Positions 7,485-15,712 are shown, counted from the first letter of the stretch. The stretch: DNA of 32,377 nucleotides from Roseburia sp. CAG:309 (GCA_000434115.1 FR894004.1:1-32377); one strand, 5' to 3'. Numbers and translations are program-made. The notes: generated by a model from the letters alone, not told the origin.

Positions 7485-8739
7485 TTTCGGGTTAAAAGTG
7501 ATCTCCCTTGTTGTGGCATTTATTGTCTGGCTTGTGATCATTAATACCACCGATCCGACCATTACAAAGAAGTTTACGGATATCCCGGTCAAAGTGATCA
7601 ATGAAAATGTCATTACGTCGTTAAACCAGGTATATGAAGTGGTAGATGGCGACGTAGTAGATGTTGTCGTGAAAGGAAAACGCAGTTTTGTAGAAGAACT
7701 GACAAGTGATGATTTTTCGGCAACGGCGGATCTTAGTAAATTGTCCACGGTAAATACGGCCGGAATTCAGGTGAAATTGAATAAAGCGACCAAGGAAAAT
7801 GTAGAACTTGACTGGAATAATGAGGTGCTGCGTATCTCACTGGAGGAAAAGGAGAGCCAGCAGGTTCGCGTCCAGATCGATACAGAAGGCGAACTGGCGG
7901 AATCTTATGTACTCGGCGATATCACCGCACAGCCGAATATTATAGAGATTTCCGGTGGAAAATCAAAGATTAAAAAGGTGGAATCCATCGGTGCGGTTGT
8001 CCAGTTGAAAGGACAAAACAGCGATTTTTCGGCGGATGTGACACCGATCTTATATGACAGTCAGGGAGAAGTGATCGATTCCTCTAATGTAACCTTCAGC
8101 AATGATACAATCCATGTTGAAGTAGAAGTTGTTCCGACAAAAACCATTCCGCTTTATGTGGAGGCGACAGGTACACCGGCTTCCGGATACCGTCATGTGC
8201 AGACGGATTATAAACCGGACAGTGTAGTGATTTCCGGAAAGAAAGCCGATCTGGAAAATGTTAAATCCATTAAAGTTCCGGTTTCTGTTGAGGGAGCAAA
8301 GGCAGATGTTGAGCAGGAAATTGATCTGACGCAGTATCTGTATAATACTGGCTGTAAATTGACCGAAGAAAATACGACGGTTTCAATCCGTTGTGTGATC
8401 GAGAAAAATGGAAAGCGTACATTTTCTTTTGTAAATTCAGATATCAATGTGAAGAATCTTCCGAACAATCTGAATTTTACGTATGTTAATGAAAATAAAC
8501 GAAATAGTGTAACTGTACAGGGCGGAGAAGACGATCTGAGTAAATTGACATTGACGACACTGGGGGCGTACATTGATGTCAAAGGTCTGTCTGCCGGACG
8601 GCATACGGTAGAGGTGAAATTTGATCTGCCGGAGAATCTCAAACTAAAGTCAAAAGTGAGGGTAGAAGTCCTACTTACGCAGTCGGAGGATAACGCGGAG
8701 AAACCGACGGAAGAGCCGACTGCTACCCCGGGAGAATAG
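7447..8739 (+). CDS. cdaR: CdaR, YbbR-domain regulator of CdaA
   Basis: Membrane-anchored extracytoplasmic protein that modulates the diadenylate cyclase. I place the start at the ATG at 7447, after AAGGGGGC, giving 430 residues; an in-frame ATG at 7387 exists but lies deeper inside cdaA and lacks a good ribosome site. A short basic N terminus is followed by one membrane helix (about residues 15-34: ISLVVAFIVWLVIINTT), then four YbbR-type repeats of about 80-90 residues, each opening with a (D/N)IPV or (V/I)PL-like strand and containing patterns such as GxxxxV..V. The C terminus is a short Thr/Pro/Glu-rich tail. Gene order and overlap with cdaA match the conserved cdaA-cdaR pair. No glmM follows; leuA has its own promoter. 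Confidence 0.88.
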   Translation: MKNKWMKSRLMNNFGLKVISLVVAFIVWLVIINTTDPTITKKFTDIPVKVINENVITSLNQVYEVVDGDVVDVVVKGKRSFVEELTSDDFSATADLSKLSTVNTAGIQVKLNKATKENVELDWNNEVLRISLEEKESQQVRVQIDTEGELAESYVLGDITAQPNIIEISGGKSKIKKVESIGAVVQLKGQNSDFSADVTPILYDSQGEVIDSSNVTFSNDTIHVEVEVVPTKTIPLYVEATGTPASGYRHVQTDYKPDSVVISGKKADLENVKSIKVPVSVEGAKADVEQEIDLTQYLYNTGCKLTEENTTVSIRCVIEKNGKRTFSFVNSDINVKNLPNNLNFTYVNENKRNSVTVQGGEDDLSKLTLTTLGAYIDVKGLSAGRHTVEVKFDLPENLKLKSKVRVEVLLTQSEDNAEKPTEEPTATPGE

Positions 8740-8754
8740 TACGTATCTGTACTA
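8737..8754. other. Small hairpin at the cdaR stop codon
   Basis: TAGTAC (8737-8742) and GTACTA (8749-8754) form a 6-bp stem with a 6-base loop; the TAG is the cdaR stop. There is no T-tract, so it is not a convincing intrinsic terminator. It may be a weak stop or 3'-end stabiliser. Confidence 0.35.
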
Positions 8755-8758
8755 TGAC

Positions 8759-8786
8759 TTGACTTTCCTGTATTTTGGTGTAAAAT
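8759..8786 (+). promoter_or_regulatory. Sigma-A type promoter of leuA
   Basis: TTGACT (8759-8764), 16-base spacer, TAAAAT (8781-8786). The leader to the leuA start is only about 40 bases, too short for a T-box or a leader-peptide attenuator. Confidence 0.7.
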
Positions 8787-8833
8787 AAAATATTGGAAAG
8801 AATTTGATTTGATGAAAAGAGAGGATGTAAGAG

Positions 8834-10525
8834 ATGTTAAACTATAAACGGTATAAAAGAGTGCCGGTCGTAGACTTTAAAGAGCGTACCTGGCCGAATA
8901 AAGAGATTGAAAAAGCACCAATCTGGTGCAGCGTAGATTTACGAGATGGAAATCAGGCTTTGATTGAGCCGATGGTGGTAGAAGAGAAAATTGAATTCTT
9001 TAATCTGCTTGTAAAACTGGGATTTAAGGAAATTGAGATTGGATTTCCGAGTGCTTCCCAGATTGAATATGATTTTTTGAGACAATTGGTAGAGAGAAAT
9101 CTGATTCCGGATGATGTGACGGTTCAGGTTCTGACACAGTGCCGTGAGCATCTGATTGAAAAGACATTTGAGTCTTTGAAAGGAATCAAGCGTGCAATTG
9201 TGCATATTTATAATTCTACTTCGACTTTGCAGCGTGATGTGGTATTCCATATGTCGCAGGATGAAGTAAAGCAGATTGCGATTGACGGAACCAAGATGGT
9301 TAAGAAATATTTGAAAGATTACGACGGAGAAGTGATCTTAGAGTATTCTCCGGAAAGTTTTACCGGAACAGAGCTTCCGTATGCGCTGGAGGTCTGTGAA
9401 GCTGTTCTGGATGAATGGGGTGCTTCCAAAGACAAAAAGGTGATCATCAACCTGCCATCTACGGTAGAGATGAATACACCAAATGTCTATGCCGATCAGA
9501 TTGAGTGGATGTCAACGCACTTCAAAGACCGTGAGCGCGTTATTTTAAGTGTTCACCCACACAATGACCGTGGTACAGCCGTTGCGTCTGCCGAGCTGGC
9601 AATGCTTGCCGGAGCTGACCGCGTGGAGGGAACGTTGTTTGGAAATGGGGAACGTACCGGAAATGTGGACGTTTTGAATATTGCATACAATATGTTCTCT
9701 CAGGGAATCAATCCGGAGCTGGAGATTGAAAATGTAAACGAGATTATTGACGTATACGAGAGATGTAATAAAATGGATATTGATATGCGCCATCCTTATG
9801 CAGGAAAATTGGTATTTACCGCATTTTCCGGATCTCATCAGGATGCGATCAATAAGGGTGTTCAGGCAATGCACGAGCGTGGCAATGAGCATTGGGAAGT
9901 TCCATATCTTCCGATTGATCCAAGTGATCTGGGAAGAGAGTACGAGCCAATCGTGCGTATTAACAGCCAGTCCGGAAAGGGTGGTGTTGCCTTTGTTATG
10001 GATACCTACTTTGGGTTCAAACTGCCGAAGAGTATGCACAAAGAATTTGCAGATGTCATTCAGAAAATCTCTGAAAAACAGGGAGAAGTGGCACCGGATC
10101 AGATCATGTCAGAATTTAAAGCACATTACATTGACCGCAAAGAGCCATATCACTTCCGCCGATTAAAGGTAGAAGATCTCAGCGAAGAAATGCCGGAAAG
10201 TGGATTTGATACTAAGGTTTATCTGACATATACATTTGAAGGAAATGAAAAGACGATCGAAGCCTACGGAAATGGACCAATTGATGCCGTTCAGCGAGGA
10301 TTGCAGGCAGAGATCAATATGCCGATCAAGGTACTGGATTATACAGAACATGCATTGCAGATGGGATCCAATGCCCAGGCAGCAGCCTATATCCATCTGA
10401 TGGATGAGAGCCGCGGAATTGTGACTCACGGTGTGGGAATCAGTTCCAATATCACCCGTGCTTCCATCCGTGCACTGTTCAGCGCCTTAAACCGTTTTAT
10501 TGCACATGAAGCAGTGAAAGAGTAA
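8834..10525 (+). CDS. leuA: 2-isopropylmalate synthase (long, LeuA2-like type)
   Basis: First committed step of leucine synthesis: condenses acetyl-CoA with 2-oxoisovalerate. The 563-residue length and start (YKRYKRVPVVDFKERTWPN) match the long LeuA2 type, not the roughly 510-residue type. The HMGL-like TIM barrel spans about residues 30-310 and shows the conserved SVDLRDGNQAL with metal-binding Asp, the HPH metal site at residues 241-243 in SVHPHNDRG, and the GNGERTGNVD loop. A linker domain and a C-terminal LeuA allosteric dimer domain (about 430-560) complete it, so leucine feedback is expected. It starts after GAGAGGATGTAAGAG. It stands alone: no leuB, leuC, leuD or ilv genes are next to it, and a strong terminator follows. 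Confidence 0.96.
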   Translation: MLNYKRYKRVPVVDFKERTWPNKEIEKAPIWCSVDLRDGNQALIEPMVVEEKIEFFNLLVKLGFKEIEIGFPSASQIEYDFLRQLVERNLIPDDVTVQVLTQCREHLIEKTFESLKGIKRAIVHIYNSTSTLQRDVVFHMSQDEVKQIAIDGTKMVKKYLKDYDGEVILEYSPESFTGTELPYALEVCEAVLDEWGASKDKKVIINLPSTVEMNTPNVYADQIEWMSTHFKDRERVILSVHPHNDRGTAVASAELAMLAGADRVEGTLFGNGERTGNVDVLNIAYNMFSQGINPELEIENVNEIIDVYERCNKMDIDMRHPYAGKLVFTAFSGSHQDAINKGVQAMHERGNEHWEVPYLPIDPSDLGREYEPIVRINSQSGKGGVAFVMDTYFGFKLPKSMHKEFADVIQKISEKQGEVAPDQIMSEFKAHYIDRKEPYHFRRLKVEDLSEEMPESGFDTKVYLTYTFEGNEKTIEAYGNGPIDAVQRGLQAEINMPIKVLDYTEHALQMGSNAQAAAYIHLMDESRGIVTHGVGISSNITRASIRALFSALNRFIAHEAVKE

Positions 10526-10537
10526 TTTGAAGACGTT

Positions 10538-10615
10538 AAGCCCCCATATATTTCCATGTTCACCGAATATGCGCAGGCGCATATAGGTTCCATAGAAATA
10601 TATGGGGGCTTTTTT
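10538..10615 (+). terminator. Strong rho-independent terminator of leuA with a second hairpin in its loop
   Basis: A perfect 17-bp stem (10538-10554 with 10595-10611) starting AAGCCCCC and ending GGGGGCTT is followed by a T run (10610-10615). The loop is unusually long and holds its own hairpin, ATATGCG (10567-10573) with CGCATAT (10578-10584), further supported by ACC/GGT pairing outside it. The hairpin belongs to a 23-base unit repeated nearby (see findings). Confidence 0.92.
10564..10586 (+). repeat. REP-like 23-base unit, copy 1
   Basis: CGAATATGCGCAGGCGCATATAG in the loop of the leuA terminator (20 of its bases shown by core CGAATATGCGCAGGC and end CATATAG). It matches copy 2 on the opposite strand at 21 of 23 positions. 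Confidence 0.7.
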
Positions 10616-10669
10616 AATTTAAAGTGGGCAAAATGTTAATTTGAAGTTATCCTAACCGTTAATCTATAA

Positions 10670-10743
10670 CACCCCACTACCATTTCTTGCGAGACTATAT
10701 GTGCTTGCGCATATTCGTCTCGCGGAGAGATGGTAGTGGGGTG
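10670..10743 (-). terminator. Gene-end hairpin of the activase gene (minus strand)
   Basis: A perfect 14-bp stem, CACCCCACTACCAT (10670-10683) with ATGGTAGTGGGGTG (10730-10743), begins 6 bases past the activase stop. Inside is a second stem GCGAGAC (10689-10695) with GTCTCGC (10717-10723), and inside that the repeat unit. On the minus strand it is followed by TTATAGATTAACGG, a poor T-tract, so termination may depend on the very stable stem or on another factor; on the plus strand AACTTTTACTT follows. Confidence 0.65.
10695..10717 (-). repeat. REP-like 23-base unit, copy 2 (inverted)
   Basis: Read on the minus strand, it begins CGAATATGCGCAAGC and ends ACATATAG; it differs from copy 1 at two positions (both G to A). 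Each copy is oriented like the gene whose end it marks. Confidence 0.7.
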
Positions 10744-10748
10744 AACTT

Positions 10749-13700
10749 TTACTTCATATTCTCGTTTGCTGTCGCTAACATCAGTTTGATTCGATTTAAC
10801 TGATTTACTTCGCTGGCACCAGGGTCGTAGTCAACGGCTACGATGTTGGCGTCTGGGAAGGCGGAGCGGAGCTGTTTGATCACACCTTTTCCGACGACGT
10901 GGTTTGGAAGACAGCCAAATGGCTGCGTACAAACGATGTTTGGTACACCACTGTGAATCAATTCGATCATTTCACCGGTAAGGAACCAGCCCTCGCCGGT
11001 CTGGTTGCCGGCAGATACGAATGGAGCGGCATAGTCAGCCAATTCATAAATATTTGCCGGTGGATCAAAACGGCTGCTTTCTTCGAGTGCCTGACGCATT
11101 ACCTTACGATAACGTTCCATAAACCAGATGGCAGCTTTGGAAAGAAGCTTCGTAGAGGCTGGTTTGCCAAGGTGTTCCGCTTTAAAAATATTATTGTAAG
11201 CACTGTACATGAAGAAGTCCAGCATGTCCGGACATACGGCTTCAGCGCCTTCTTCTTCCAACAGTTTAACGATGTAGTTGTTGGCGGCTGGCAGGTATTT
11301 TACCAAAATCTCGCCGACGATACCAACTTTCGGTTTCTTAACATCATCGCGAAGTTCAATGGCATCAAAATCTTTGATAATTCCACGGATGTTTTTGTGG
11401 AACTCCGAACGTTTCGGATGTTTTACCGCTTCGATACAAATCTGTTTCCATTTTTCATGAAGGGCATTGACAGAACCCGGCACTTTTTCGTATGGGCGGG
11501 TTTTGTAAACAACACGCATAAACAGATCGCCATATATCAAAGCCTGAATGGCACCATTGAGAAGACGGTAATTGATCTTAAATCCCGGATTCTTTTCTAC
11601 ACCGGCACTCAGTGAGATAACAGGCACCTGTTCCATGCCGGCTTTTCGCAGGGCACGGCGGATAAATCCGATATAGTTTGTCGCACGGCATCCACCACCG
11701 GTCTGGGTGATGATGATCGCAGTACGGTCAAGGTCATATTTGCCGGAAAGCAGAGCCTTCATAAACTGTCCAACGACAAGAAGAGAAGGATAGCAGGCAT
11801 CGTTGTTGACATATTTGAGGCCGTAATCCAATTCGTCCTCTCCGGTAGGAAGCTGGACGATGTTATAGCCGGCAGCGGCAAGTGCCGGAACGACCATGTC
11901 GAAATGAATCGGTGACATCTGCGGTGCGAGGATCGTATAGTTTTTACGCATTTCCTCGGTAAAGGTCACGCGGTGGTAAGCGGCATCTTTGACCTCTGCT
12001 TTTACGCCCTTTCGCTCACGGTCTTTTACTGCGGAGATCAGAGAGCGGATACGGATTCTGGCTGCCCCTAGGTTGTTTACTTCGTCAATCTTAAGGACGG
12101 TACAGATTTTATTGGAACCCGTCAAGATGTCATTAACCTGATCTGTTGTTACCGCATCCAGACCACAGCCAAAGGAATTTAACTGGATCATATCCAGATT
12201 ATCCTGCGTGCGTACAAAGGTTGCGGCGGCGTACAGACGGGAATGATACATCCATTGATCCATCGCGATCGTAGGGCGGTTGATCGGCTCCAGATGTGAT
12301 ACACTGTCCTCGGAAAGAACGGCAATATCATAAGAAGCAATCAATTCCGGAATTCCGTGGTTGATCTCCGGATCAATATGATACGGACGACCGGCAAGGA
12401 CAATGCCGTGTTTGCCGTTGTCTTTCATCCATTTCAGGACTTCCTCGCCCTTGCGTTTGATATCTTCTCTTGTTTCTGTCAATTCTTCAAAGGCAGTATG
12501 GGCAGCCTGGCGGATCTCCGATTCCGCAATGCCGTTTTCCTTTGAAATGACTTTTACTAATTCGTCGGTAAGAATCTTTTCACTTTCGAAAGAAAGAAAT
12601 GGATTCTGGAAAATAATGTCAGAACCGGCAAGCTCTTCGACGTTGTTTTTAATATTTTCGCCGTAAGAGGTAACGATCGGACAATTGTAATGATTGCCGG
12701 CACCCTCAAATTCACAGCGCTCGTAAGGCACACAAGGATAGAAGATGTAATCCAGTCCCTGATGGATCAGCCACATCACATGACCATGTGCCAGTTTTGC
12801 CGGGTAACATTCGGATTCACTCGGGATGGATTCAATACCCAGTGAGTAAATCTTCCGGCTGGATTTTGGCGAAAGAACGACTTCGTAGCCAAGTTCCGTA
12901 AAGAATGTAAACCAGAATGGATAATCCTCGTACATATTCAAAACACGCGGAATACCGACTTTGCCACGGTATGCTTTGTCCGCGGTCAATGGTTTGTAAT
13001 GGTCGAATAATCGTTTGTTTTTATATTCAAATAAGTTTGGCACATCCTTTTTCTTTTTGGTAATTCCAAGACCACGCTCACAGCGGTTTCCGGAGATAAA
13101 CTGGCGGCCGCCGGTAAATTTGTTGATCGTAAGGCGGCACTGGTTCGTACAGCCCTTACAACGAGACATGGAACTTTCAAATTTCAAAGCAATGATGTCC
13201 TCTAAAGGAAGCATGGTGGTAGGCATTCCTTCTTCGTAATGTTCGCGCGCGATCAGGGCGGCACCAAAAGCTCCCATGATACCGGCGATGTCCGGGCGTA
13301 CTGCCTGACAGCCGGAAACGCGCTCAAAACTGCGGAGAACCGCATCGTTGTAGAAGGTTCCTCCCTGCACGACGACATTCGTTCCGAGATCTTTCGGATC
13401 CGTCAGTTTGATTACCTTCAGCAGGGCATTTTTAATGACGGAAATGGCAAGACCGGCAGAAATGTCGGCTACCGTAGCACCTTCTTTCTGCGCCTGCTTT
13501 ACTTTGGAGTTCATAAATACCGTACAACGCGATCCAAGATCGATCGGGTTTTCGGCAAATAAGGCAAGTTTCGCAAAATCTTTGACTCCGTAATTCAAGG
13601 AACGGGCAAAGGTTTCAATAAAGGAACCACAACCGGAAGAGCATGCCTCATTTAACTGTACGCTGTCTACCGAGTTATTTTTAATTTTAATACATTTCAT

Positions 13701-14963
13701 ATCCTGTCCGCCGATGTCCAGAATACAGTCTACATTTGGCTCGAAGAAAGAAGCGGCATAATAATGGGATACTGTCTCGACTTCCCCCTCGTCCAACATC
13801 AGGGCAGACTTAATCAATGCTTCGCCGTAACCGGTCGAGCAGGAACGGACGATCGTTGCGCTGTCCGGAAGAAGTTCGTAAATTTCTTTCACGGCTTTGA
13901 TTGTCGTTTTCAACGGACTACCGTTGTTATTATCATAGAAAGAATACAAAAGGGATCCGTCTTCTCCAACGAGGGCGACTTTTGTCGTCGTGGAACCGGC
14001 ATCGATTCCGAGAAAAACATTTCCTTCATAATCGGCAAGATTTCCTTTTTTTACAGCATGGTTGTTGTGGCGTGCCGTAAAGTCTTTGTATTCTTTTTCC
14101 GAAGCAAACAATGGTTCCATACGGGTTACTTCGAATTCCATATGAATCTTGCTGCTCAATTTGTCCAATAATTGTTTTAAGGTTGTCTCGCCTTCGCCTT
14201 TTGAATTCATCGCGGCACCACTTGCGGCAAAAAGATGAGAATGTTCCGGTGCAATGATCGCATCGTCGGTCAGCTCGAGAGTGCGGATGAATGCTGCTTT
14301 TAATTCCGTAAGAAAATGAAGCGGTCCCCCTAAGAAAGCAACATTTCCGCGGATTGGTTTACCGCAGGCAAGTCCACTGATCGTCTGGTTGACTACCGCC
14401 TGAAAAATGGAAGCGGCAAGGTCCGGTTTGGAGGCGCCTTCGTTGATCAGCGGCTGAATGTCCGTTTTGGCAAATACACCACAACGGGAAGCAATCGGAT
14501 AGATTGCCCGGTAATCTTTGGCATATTCATTGAGCCCGGCAGCATCGGTTTTTAACAACGTTGCCATCTGGTCGATGAAAGAACCGGTACCACCGGCACA
14601 GATTCCATTCATTCGCTGCTCGATTCCTCCGGTAAAATAAATAATCTTGGCATCTTCTCCACCGAGTTCGATTGCTACGTCGGTCTGAGGAGCGAAATCC
14701 TTTAAGGAAGTTGCTACACTGACAACCTCCTGAACAAAAGGAATGTCAAGGTGTTCCGAAATGGTTAATCCGCCGGAACCGGTGATCATCGGTGCGATTG
14801 CCTGATCACCAAGCTGTTCATAAGCGCGCTCAATGATGCCGCGAAGCGTTTCCTGAATATTTGCGTAGTGACGTTCATACGCAGAAAACAAGATTTTATT
14901 TTGTTCGTCGATAATCGCGATCTTGACTGTTGTTGAGCCAATATCTATACCTACTCTGTTCAT
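10749..14963 (-). CDS. Giant acyl-CoA dehydratase activase-like protein (two ASKHA ATPase modules + DUF2229 + HgdB-like)
   Basis: A 1404-residue cytoplasmic protein. Two BcrAD/BadFG-type ATPase modules lie in tandem: about residues 1-255 (GIDIGSTTVKIAI; CAGGTGSFIDQMA) and 315-580 (GIDAGSTTTKVALV; CSSGCGSFIETFA); each has the cysteine that in activases helps hold a shared [4Fe-4S] cluster. A Cys-rich stretch follows (CKGCTNQCRLTI, about 630-645), then a DUF2229-type domain, then a region like the HgdB subunit of 2-hydroxyacyl-CoA dehydratases (GGCRATNYIG). Known activases use ATP to push an electron into the dehydratase; no separate dehydratase subunits or CoA-transferase are adjacent, so the substrate is unknown. 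The start is set by GGAGG 5 bases before the ATG at 14963; an in-frame ATG 12 bases earlier overlaps that site and is unlikely. No frameshift is seen. Confidence 0.9.
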   Translation of the reverse strand: MNRVGIDIGSTTVKIAIIDEQNKILFSAYERHYANIQETLRGIIERAYEQLGDQAIAPMITGSGGLTISEHLDIPFVQEVVSVATSLKDFAPQTDVAIELGGEDAKIIYFTGGIEQRMNGICAGGTGSFIDQMATLLKTDAAGLNEYAKDYRAIYPIASRCGVFAKTDIQPLINEGASKPDLAASIFQAVVNQTISGLACGKPIRGNVAFLGGPLHFLTELKAAFIRTLELTDDAIIAPEHSHLFAASGAAMNSKGEGETTLKQLLDKLSSKIHMEFEVTRMEPLFASEKEYKDFTARHNNHAVKKGNLADYEGNVFLGIDAGSTTTKVALVGEDGSLLYSFYDNNNGSPLKTTIKAVKEIYELLPDSATIVRSCSTGYGEALIKSALMLDEGEVETVSHYYAASFFEPNVDCILDIGGQDMKCIKIKNNSVDSVQLNEACSSGCGSFIETFARSLNYGVKDFAKLALFAENPIDLGSRCTVFMNSKVKQAQKEGATVADISAGLAISVIKNALLKVIKLTDPKDLGTNVVVQGGTFYNDAVLRSFERVSGCQAVRPDIAGIMGAFGAALIAREHYEEGMPTTMLPLEDIIALKFESSMSRCKGCTNQCRLTINKFTGGRQFISGNRCERGLGITKKKKDVPNLFEYKNKRLFDHYKPLTADKAYRGKVGIPRVLNMYEDYPFWFTFFTELGYEVVLSPKSSRKIYSLGIESIPSESECYPAKLAHGHVMWLIHQGLDYIFYPCVPYERCEFEGAGNHYNCPIVTSYGENIKNNVEELAGSDIIFQNPFLSFESEKILTDELVKVISKENGIAESEIRQAAHTAFEELTETREDIKRKGEEVLKWMKDNGKHGIVLAGRPYHIDPEINHGIPELIASYDIAVLSEDSVSHLEPINRPTIAMDQWMYHSRLYAAATFVRTQDNLDMIQLNSFGCGLDAVTTDQVNDILTGSNKICTVLKIDEVNNLGAARIRIRSLISAVKDRERKGVKAEVKDAAYHRVTFTEEMRKNYTILAPQMSPIHFDMVVPALAAAGYNIVQLPTGEDELDYGLKYVNNDACYPSLLVVGQFMKALLSGKYDLDRTAIIITQTGGGCRATNYIGFIRRALRKAGMEQVPVISLSAGVEKNPGFKINYRLLNGAIQALIYGDLFMRVVYKTRPYEKVPGSVNALHEKWKQICIEAVKHPKRSEFHKNIRGIIKDFDAIELRDDVKKPKVGIVGEILVKYLPAANNYIVKLLEEEGAEAVCPDMLDFFMYSAYNNIFKAEHLGKPASTKLLSKAAIWFMERYRKVMRQALEESSRFDPPANIYELADYAAPFVSAGNQTGEGWFLTGEMIELIHSGVPNIVCTQPFGCLPNHVVGKGVIKQLRSAFPDANIVAVDYDPGASEVNQLNRIKLMLATANENMK

Positions 14964-14968
14964 ACTAA

Positions 14969-14973
14969 CCTCC
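14969..14973 (-). promoter_or_regulatory. Ribosome binding site deciding the activase start
   Basis: GGAGG on the minus strand lies 5 bases before the ATG at 14963. The earlier in-frame ATG at 14975 forms ATGGAGG with it and has no ribosome site of its own. Confidence 0.75.
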
Positions 14974-15058
14974 ATTATGTGAAACGTATATCTCTATCTT
15001 TATGAAAGTGCTTTACTACTTATTAAATGTGTTTTATAAAAAATGCGCTTTGAGTTAT

Positions 15059-15087
15059 AGTATACGACAAAATTTGCGTTTTGTAAA
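15059..15087 (-). promoter_or_regulatory. Sigma-A type promoter of the activase gene
   Basis: On the minus strand TTTACA (15087-15082), a 17-base spacer, and TATACT (15064-15059). The leader is about 90 bases. A TTTTGT-AA-ACAAAA palindrome at 15079-15092 overlaps the -35 and could be an operator. Confidence 0.7.
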
Positions 15088-15100
15088 CAAAATTCGCGAG

Positions 15101-15128
15101 TAACTTAAAATTGGCAAATGAATATACT
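15101..15128 (+). promoter_or_regulatory. Possible promoter of the LysM gene
   Basis: TATACT (15123-15128) with a poor -35 (TAACTT at 15101). It fits the 33-base distance to the LysM start and the need for a plus-strand promoter in this divergent gap, but the -35 match is weak. Confidence 0.35.
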
Positions 15129-15160
15129 GTTAGAGAAGCAAATAGAATTGAGGAAATTTC

Positions 15161-15712
15161 ATGAATCGCAGATATTGTAATGGAATGGTACATGTGATAA
15201 AACCGGGAGATACGCTGTATCAGCTCAGCCGGTATTACCGGATCCCGATGGCGATGCTGCTGCGCGCCAATCCTTATGTAGATGTGTACAATCTACAGGT
15301 GGGACAGGAAATCTGCATTCCGATGGTACGCTCTCATCAGGGGATGATCTGTATGCCGGCGCCAAAAGACGAACCATTGCCGGTAACAGCAGTGACCGAC
15401 GAGACGGAAAACCAATCGCAGGTACAGTCGCAGGAAGAGAGCAGCATGAAAGTCTCCGAAAACGAAAACGCAGAAAATGAGACGGAAAAAGTGGCAGAAG
15501 AACCGTCAGAAGCACCAGAAGAAAAAGAAGTCGTTTCTTCCGAAAGTTCTTCTGACATCGAAGAAGAGAAAAAAGTGTACATCACCGATGGAAAACAAAG
15601 TCTGGGCGAAGTTTTGATGGCACATGAGACATCCTGGGAAGAATTCGTCCGGTTAAACAACTTAGATCAGGTAGCCTTGCAGGAAGACCAGATTCTGTAC
15701 TTTACCAAATAG
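15161..15712 (+). CDS. LysM-domain protein
   Basis: 183 residues with a clear N-terminal LysM domain (about residues 9-55: HVIKPGDTLYQLSRYYRI ... VGQEICIPM), a central low-complexity linker rich in Glu and Ser (about 70-135), and a degenerate second LysM at the C terminus (about 138-182: LGEVLMAHETSWEEFVRLNN ... DQILYF). LysM domains bind N-acetylglucosamine polymers such as peptidoglycan. There is no signal peptide or membrane segment, which points to a spore coat/cortex protein of the SafA or SpoVID kind, or to release by lysis; this is inference. GAGGAAATTTC precedes the start. It is monocistronic, divergent from the activase gene, and followed by the 190-bp inverted repeat. Confidence 0.85.
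   Translation: MNRRYCNGMVHVIKPGDTLYQLSRYYRIPMAMLLRANPYVDVYNLQVGQEICIPMVRSHQGMICMPAPKDEPLPVTAVTDETENQSQVQSQEESSMKVSENENAENETEKVAEEPSEAPEEKEVVSSESSSDIEEEKKVYITDGKQSLGEVLMAHETSWEEFVRLNNLDQVALQEDQILYFTK

Noticed and set aside
8760..8833. T-box or leucine leader peptide before leuA
   Set aside because: Only about 40 bases separate the -10 and the start codon; no leucine codon run and no antiterminator pairing seen.
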